8,931 bases of DNA, from the NCBI GenBank assembly GCA_002399265.1, contig DHDG01000047.1:52575-61505 (forward strand), read 5' to 3'. A model generated the notes under the pieces. The model was given only the letters and a program-made list of their open reading frames with translations. It ran no database searches and was not told the origin of the DNA. Shown in pieces: positions 7,001-8,931 of this stretch; position 1 is the stretch's first letter; each line of letters opens with the position of its first letter. The translations under genes and the position numbers were made by a program. Source of the DNA: Firmicutes bacterium UBA4882. GTDB taxonomy: Bacteria; Bacillota; UBA4882.

Positions 7001-8023
7001 ATGCCAGTCAAGTTAGCGATCAATGGCTTTGGACGGATCGGCCGCATGGTGTTTCGTAGAGCTCTGCAAGATCCGACCCTTGAAATTGTGTGCGTGAACG
7101 CCAGTTATTCACCTGAAATTCTGGCACACATGGCCAAGTATGATACTATTCACGGTCGATGCGAAGCCGATATCCGACCTGACGAAAACAGTATGTTGGT
7201 AAACGGGAAGCGTGTGCGGCTGACCGCCGACCGCGATCCGTCCCGCCTGCCTTGGAGCGAGATGGACATCGATGTTGTCATTGAGGCTACCGGCAAATTC
7301 CGTACTGCTGAACTGGCTGGACAGCATCTGAAAGCTGGCGCCAAAAAAGTGCTGATCACCGCGCCTGCTGACGGCGTTGATCTCATGATGGTCATGGGGG
7401 TCAATGATCACCTTTATAACGCGGAAGAACATCACATTATTTCCGGAGCTTCTTGTACGACAACCTGTCTGGCTCCTGTAGCACTTGTATTAAATAAAGA
7501 ATTCGGTATCAAACGCGGACTTATGACTACTTTTCATGCCTATACCAGTGATCAGAAGATTTTAGACAACCCCCATAAAGACTTGCGCCGGGCACGGGCT
7601 TGCGGCCAATCGATTATCCCCACCAAGAGCGGTGCCACGAAGGCGATCGGCATCGTAATGCCAGAATTGGCTGGCAAACTGGATGGTATTGCCTTACGAG
7701 TTCCGACACCGAACGTTTCAATAATTGACTTCGCGGTATTGCTTGAAAAGAGTGTCAACGTAAAAATCGTCAACGAAGCTCTGCGCGAAGCCTCCGAAAC
7801 TTACATGAAGAACTATATTGAGTATTGTACTGAACCGCTGGTTTCATCCGATTTTAACCATAATCCCAGCTCAGCGATTGTTGACTCGCTGATGACCATG
7901 GGCGACGATGATTACATGAAAGTCTTCGCCTGGTATGACAATGAATGGGGTTATTCCTGCCGCATTGTTGATATGGCCAAAATGATAGGCCAGGCCATAC
8001 TTGCGAAGGCTTCCGGGATGTAA
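7001..8023 (+). CDS. gapB: Glyceraldehyde-3-phosphate dehydrogenase, GapB-like
   Basis: The protein has 340 residues from ATG 7001, with GGAAAGGGG 6 bases upstream. It has the Rossmann motif NGFGRIGR (8-15) and the catalytic C152 and H179, spaced 27 apart as in the canonical C149/H176 pair. The later blocks HKDLRRARA, LRVPTPNVS and WYDNEWGYSCR are all present. It interconverts glyceraldehyde-3-phosphate and 1,3-bisphosphoglycerate in the cytoplasm. The adenosine-site segment reads VNASYSPE, with the following KYDTIHGR, like B. subtilis GapB. GapA-type enzymes have an aspartate there (ND) that favours NAD. This suggests an NADP-preferring, possibly gluconeogenic enzyme or an Entner-Doudoroff/anabolic role. 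The usual SNASCTTNC around the nucleophile is SGASCTTTC, two changes at positions that are nearly invariant in GapA and GapB. It is flanked by its own promoter candidate and terminator, so it appears monocistronic, not part of a gap-pgk-tpi cluster. The symbol rests on similarity to GapB and could equally be written as a generic gap. Confidence 0.92.
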   Translation: MPVKLAINGFGRIGRMVFRRALQDPTLEIVCVNASYSPEILAHMAKYDTIHGRCEADIRPDENSMLVNGKRVRLTADRDPSRLPWSEMDIDVVIEATGKFRTAELAGQHLKAGAKKVLITAPADGVDLMMVMGVNDHLYNAEEHHIISGASCTTTCLAPVALVLNKEFGIKRGLMTTFHAYTSDQKILDNPHKDLRRARACGQSIIPTKSGATKAIGIVMPELAGKLDGIALRVPTPNVSIIDFAVLLEKSVNVKIVNEALREASETYMKNYIEYCTEPLVSSDFNHNPSSAIVDSLMTMGDDDYMKVFAWYDNEWGYSCRIVDMAKMIGQAILAKASGM

Positions 8024-8034
8024 GTATGTAAAGT

Positions 8035-8104
8035 GACACAGAGGGACGGTTCTTTTGTGCTGTTGGGAACGAAAAATGGCACAAAAGAACCGTCCCTCTG
8101 TGTC
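8035..8104. repeat. Perfect 26-bp inverted repeat, REP/REPIN-like
   Basis: The left arm is 8035-8060, beginning GACACAGAGGGACGG and ending TTTTGTGC. It is the exact reverse complement of 8079-8104 across an 18-base loop. The core GGGACGGTTCTTTTGTG is one I recall as dispersed in multiple copies in clostridial and related genomes, often as paired palindromes. No T-run follows directly, and the intrinsic terminator comes 21 bases later, so this is better read as a mobile intergenic palindrome that could also help stop or protect the gapB transcript. Confidence 0.75.
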
Positions 8105-8125
8105 CTGATATGGCAATAAGCAGGG

Positions 8126-8158
8126 ACCGTCGGGTTAAATCCCGACGGTTTCTTCTTC
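8126..8158 (+). terminator. Rho-independent terminator of the dehydrogenase gene
   Basis: ACCGTCGGG (8126-8134) pairs with CCCGACGGT (8141-8149) around TTAAAT and is followed by TTCTTCTT. It serves the + strand. The right side of the stem doubles as the last codons and stop of the converging gene. Confidence 0.75.
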
Positions 8159-8665
8159 CCACCATTGATAGAAGATCTTTCCGGAAGCACGTATCTGGGG
8201 AGTCTCCGGGTCGGATAGAAATATGGCGAAGGATCCTCCCGGCGGACAAATAAATTTACCGTCTTCCACGCTGTAAATGGAGACCCCCGGCTGGCCGCGC
8301 CTTACGAAAGCTTTAACCCCGCCAACAGGGTCCCCTGCTGCCATGGAAGCATACTCCAGCCTGACCCGGGGAACCGGAAGCGGCATGTATGCGGTATTGG
8401 TTGGTGCCACATTGAGTGAGATGCGCGGTATCCCTGGCATCATGGCGTTCATCCAAATCTGAACCCGATAGGCTGTATCAAGTACATCAGTGATAGCCCA
8501 AGCCCAGACAAAAAGGTTAACTCCTGAATCCATGGGATTAGTCAGGCTAGCCCAGGCACTTGTTCCATTGCCAAACTGCAGATCTTCCGCAAGACCGGCA
8601 AAAAATCGTCCTTGCATGGAACGGTACAAATCGATTGGGATTCCGGCAATTTCAGGCAGGTTCAT
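8135..8665 (-). CDS. Conserved hypothetical protein, paralogue of the upstream gene
   Basis: The protein has 176 residues from ATG 8665, which has AAGGAGGAG about 9 bases upstream. The ATG at 8686 is in frame and overlaps the previous gene's stop by ATGA; it also has a GGAGG upstream and would add 7 residues. No signal peptide or membrane span is seen. The protein is rich in short hydrophobic strands, G, P and N: SGVNLFVWAWAITD, YRVQIWMN, PLPVPRVRLEY, then DGKFICPPGGSFAIFL and a C-terminal QWWEEE. This gives the look of a compact all-beta fold. A related gene lies immediately upstream. It resembles what I remember of a family of unknown function in endospore formers (DUF6143-like), but that is tentative. 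The 3' end runs into the hairpin of the opposing gapB terminator. Confidence 0.7.
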   Translation of the reverse strand: MNLPEIAGIPIDLYRSMQGRFFAGLAEDLQFGNGTSAWASLTNPMDSGVNLFVWAWAITDVLDTAYRVQIWMNAMMPGIPRISLNVAPTNTAYMPLPVPRVRLEYASMAAGDPVGGVKAFVRRGQPGVSIYSVEDGKFICPPGGSFAIFLSDPETPQIRASGKIFYQWWEEETVGI

Positions 8666-8682
8666 ATTATTAGTCTCCTCCT

Positions 8683-8931
8683 TCATGAGCAAGGTTCCTC
8701 CCACCAGCCGAAAGCCACCCGCCCGATTGTTTCGCTCGCAATTTCGTTAAGGCGAACAACCAACGATCCGCCCTCGGGAAAGATATACTTGCCGTTTTCT
8801 TCAAAAACAACCGTCGACTCCTCAGCGACCAGCTGCGAATAGATTTTCGTTCCGACAGACGGATCAACAGGAGATGCTTCAGATAATTCCAGAATGGCGA
8901 CCTTCGGTTCTGGGAGGGGACGAATAGCAGT
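8683..8931 (-). CDS. Conserved hypothetical protein, 5' partial, tandem paralogue
   Basis: The frame is open from the window edge (8931) to TGA at 8685-8683 and gives 82 residues, without an internal ATG that explains it. It shares with the next gene the order PLPEPKV, then ENGKYIFPEGGSLVV, then a GWWEEP terminus (compare PLPVPRV, EDGKFICPPGGSFAI and QWWEEE). This makes it a diverged copy of the same domain. Its stop overlaps one candidate start of the downstream copy, so the pair are probably co-transcribed. It has lower aromatic and higher acidic content than its partner in the region seen. Function unknown; the N-terminal half lies outside the window. Confidence 0.65.
   Translation of the reverse strand, partial: TAIRPLPEPKVAILELSEASPVDPSVGTKIYSQLVAEESTVVFEENGKYIFPEGGSLVVRLNEIASETIGRVAFGWWEEPCS

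Noticed and set aside
7109..7435. Long reverse-strand reading frames inside gapB and in the first 600 bases
   Set aside because: They lie antisense to well-supported genes, show no domain-like composition and lack ribosome binding sites, so they are shadows of the coding strand.
7854..8249. Reverse-strand frames spanning the REP palindrome
   Set aside because: Their sequence comes from reading the inverted repeat and the terminator, and they overlap both gapB and the 8135-8665 gene.
1..8931. CRISPR array, tRNA, rRNA, riboswitch or insertion sequence
   Set aside because: No regularly spaced repeats, no cloverleaf-like segment, no recognisable aptamer leader and no transposase coding sequence were seen on either strand. 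The only striking repeat is the palindrome at 8035-8104.

Overview
The window looks like a chromosomal stretch of a Gram-positive-lineage anaerobe. Genes carry strong AGGAGG-type ribosome binding sites, use some TTG starts, and end in compact hairpin terminators. The GapB-like dehydrogenase and the 'MLELPEA' glycosylase are of a kind I associate with Firmicutes. The membrane-fusion (HlyD) protein would fit a diderm member such as the Negativicutes (Sporomusa/Pelosinus group), but that placement is inference only.

Layout, left to right. (1) 1-519 (+): the 3' part of a 16S rRNA (adenine-1408-N1)-methyltransferase of the KamB/NpmA type, followed by a hairpin at 556-577 that separates it from a convergent operon. 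(2) 585-5934 (-): a five-part unit read leftwards. In transcription order it holds an unlisted 52-codon ORF, a HlyD-family adaptor broken by an apparent one-base deletion, an OppB/DppB-type permease lacking its last two membrane spans, an OppC/DppC-type permease with two extra N-terminal spans, and a 606-residue membrane protein with a propeller-like extracytoplasmic part. No ATPase and no substrate-binding protein gene accompanies them. (3) 5935-6022: a short divergent control region with an inverted repeat and a perfect -10 hexamer. (4) 6023-6841 (+): a Fpg/Nei-family protein that lacks the catalytic proline and other hallmark residues. (5) 7001-8023 (+): a GapB-like glyceraldehyde-3-phosphate dehydrogenase with unusual residues round the catalytic cysteine. 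(6) 8035-8104: a perfect 26-bp inverted repeat of REP type, then a rho-independent terminator. (7) 8135-8931 (-): two tandem, overlapping paralogous genes of unknown function, the upstream one running off the window.

The most system-like part is the 585-5934 operon. It joins importer-type (peptide/nickel family) permeases to an efflux-type adaptor and a propeller-membrane protein. Two of its genes show reading-frame problems at short homopolymers. This means either recent decay of the locus or indel errors in the assembly, and it must be settled before the operon is interpreted. The two housekeeping-like enzymes (Nei-like and GapB-like) flank it as independent transcription units.
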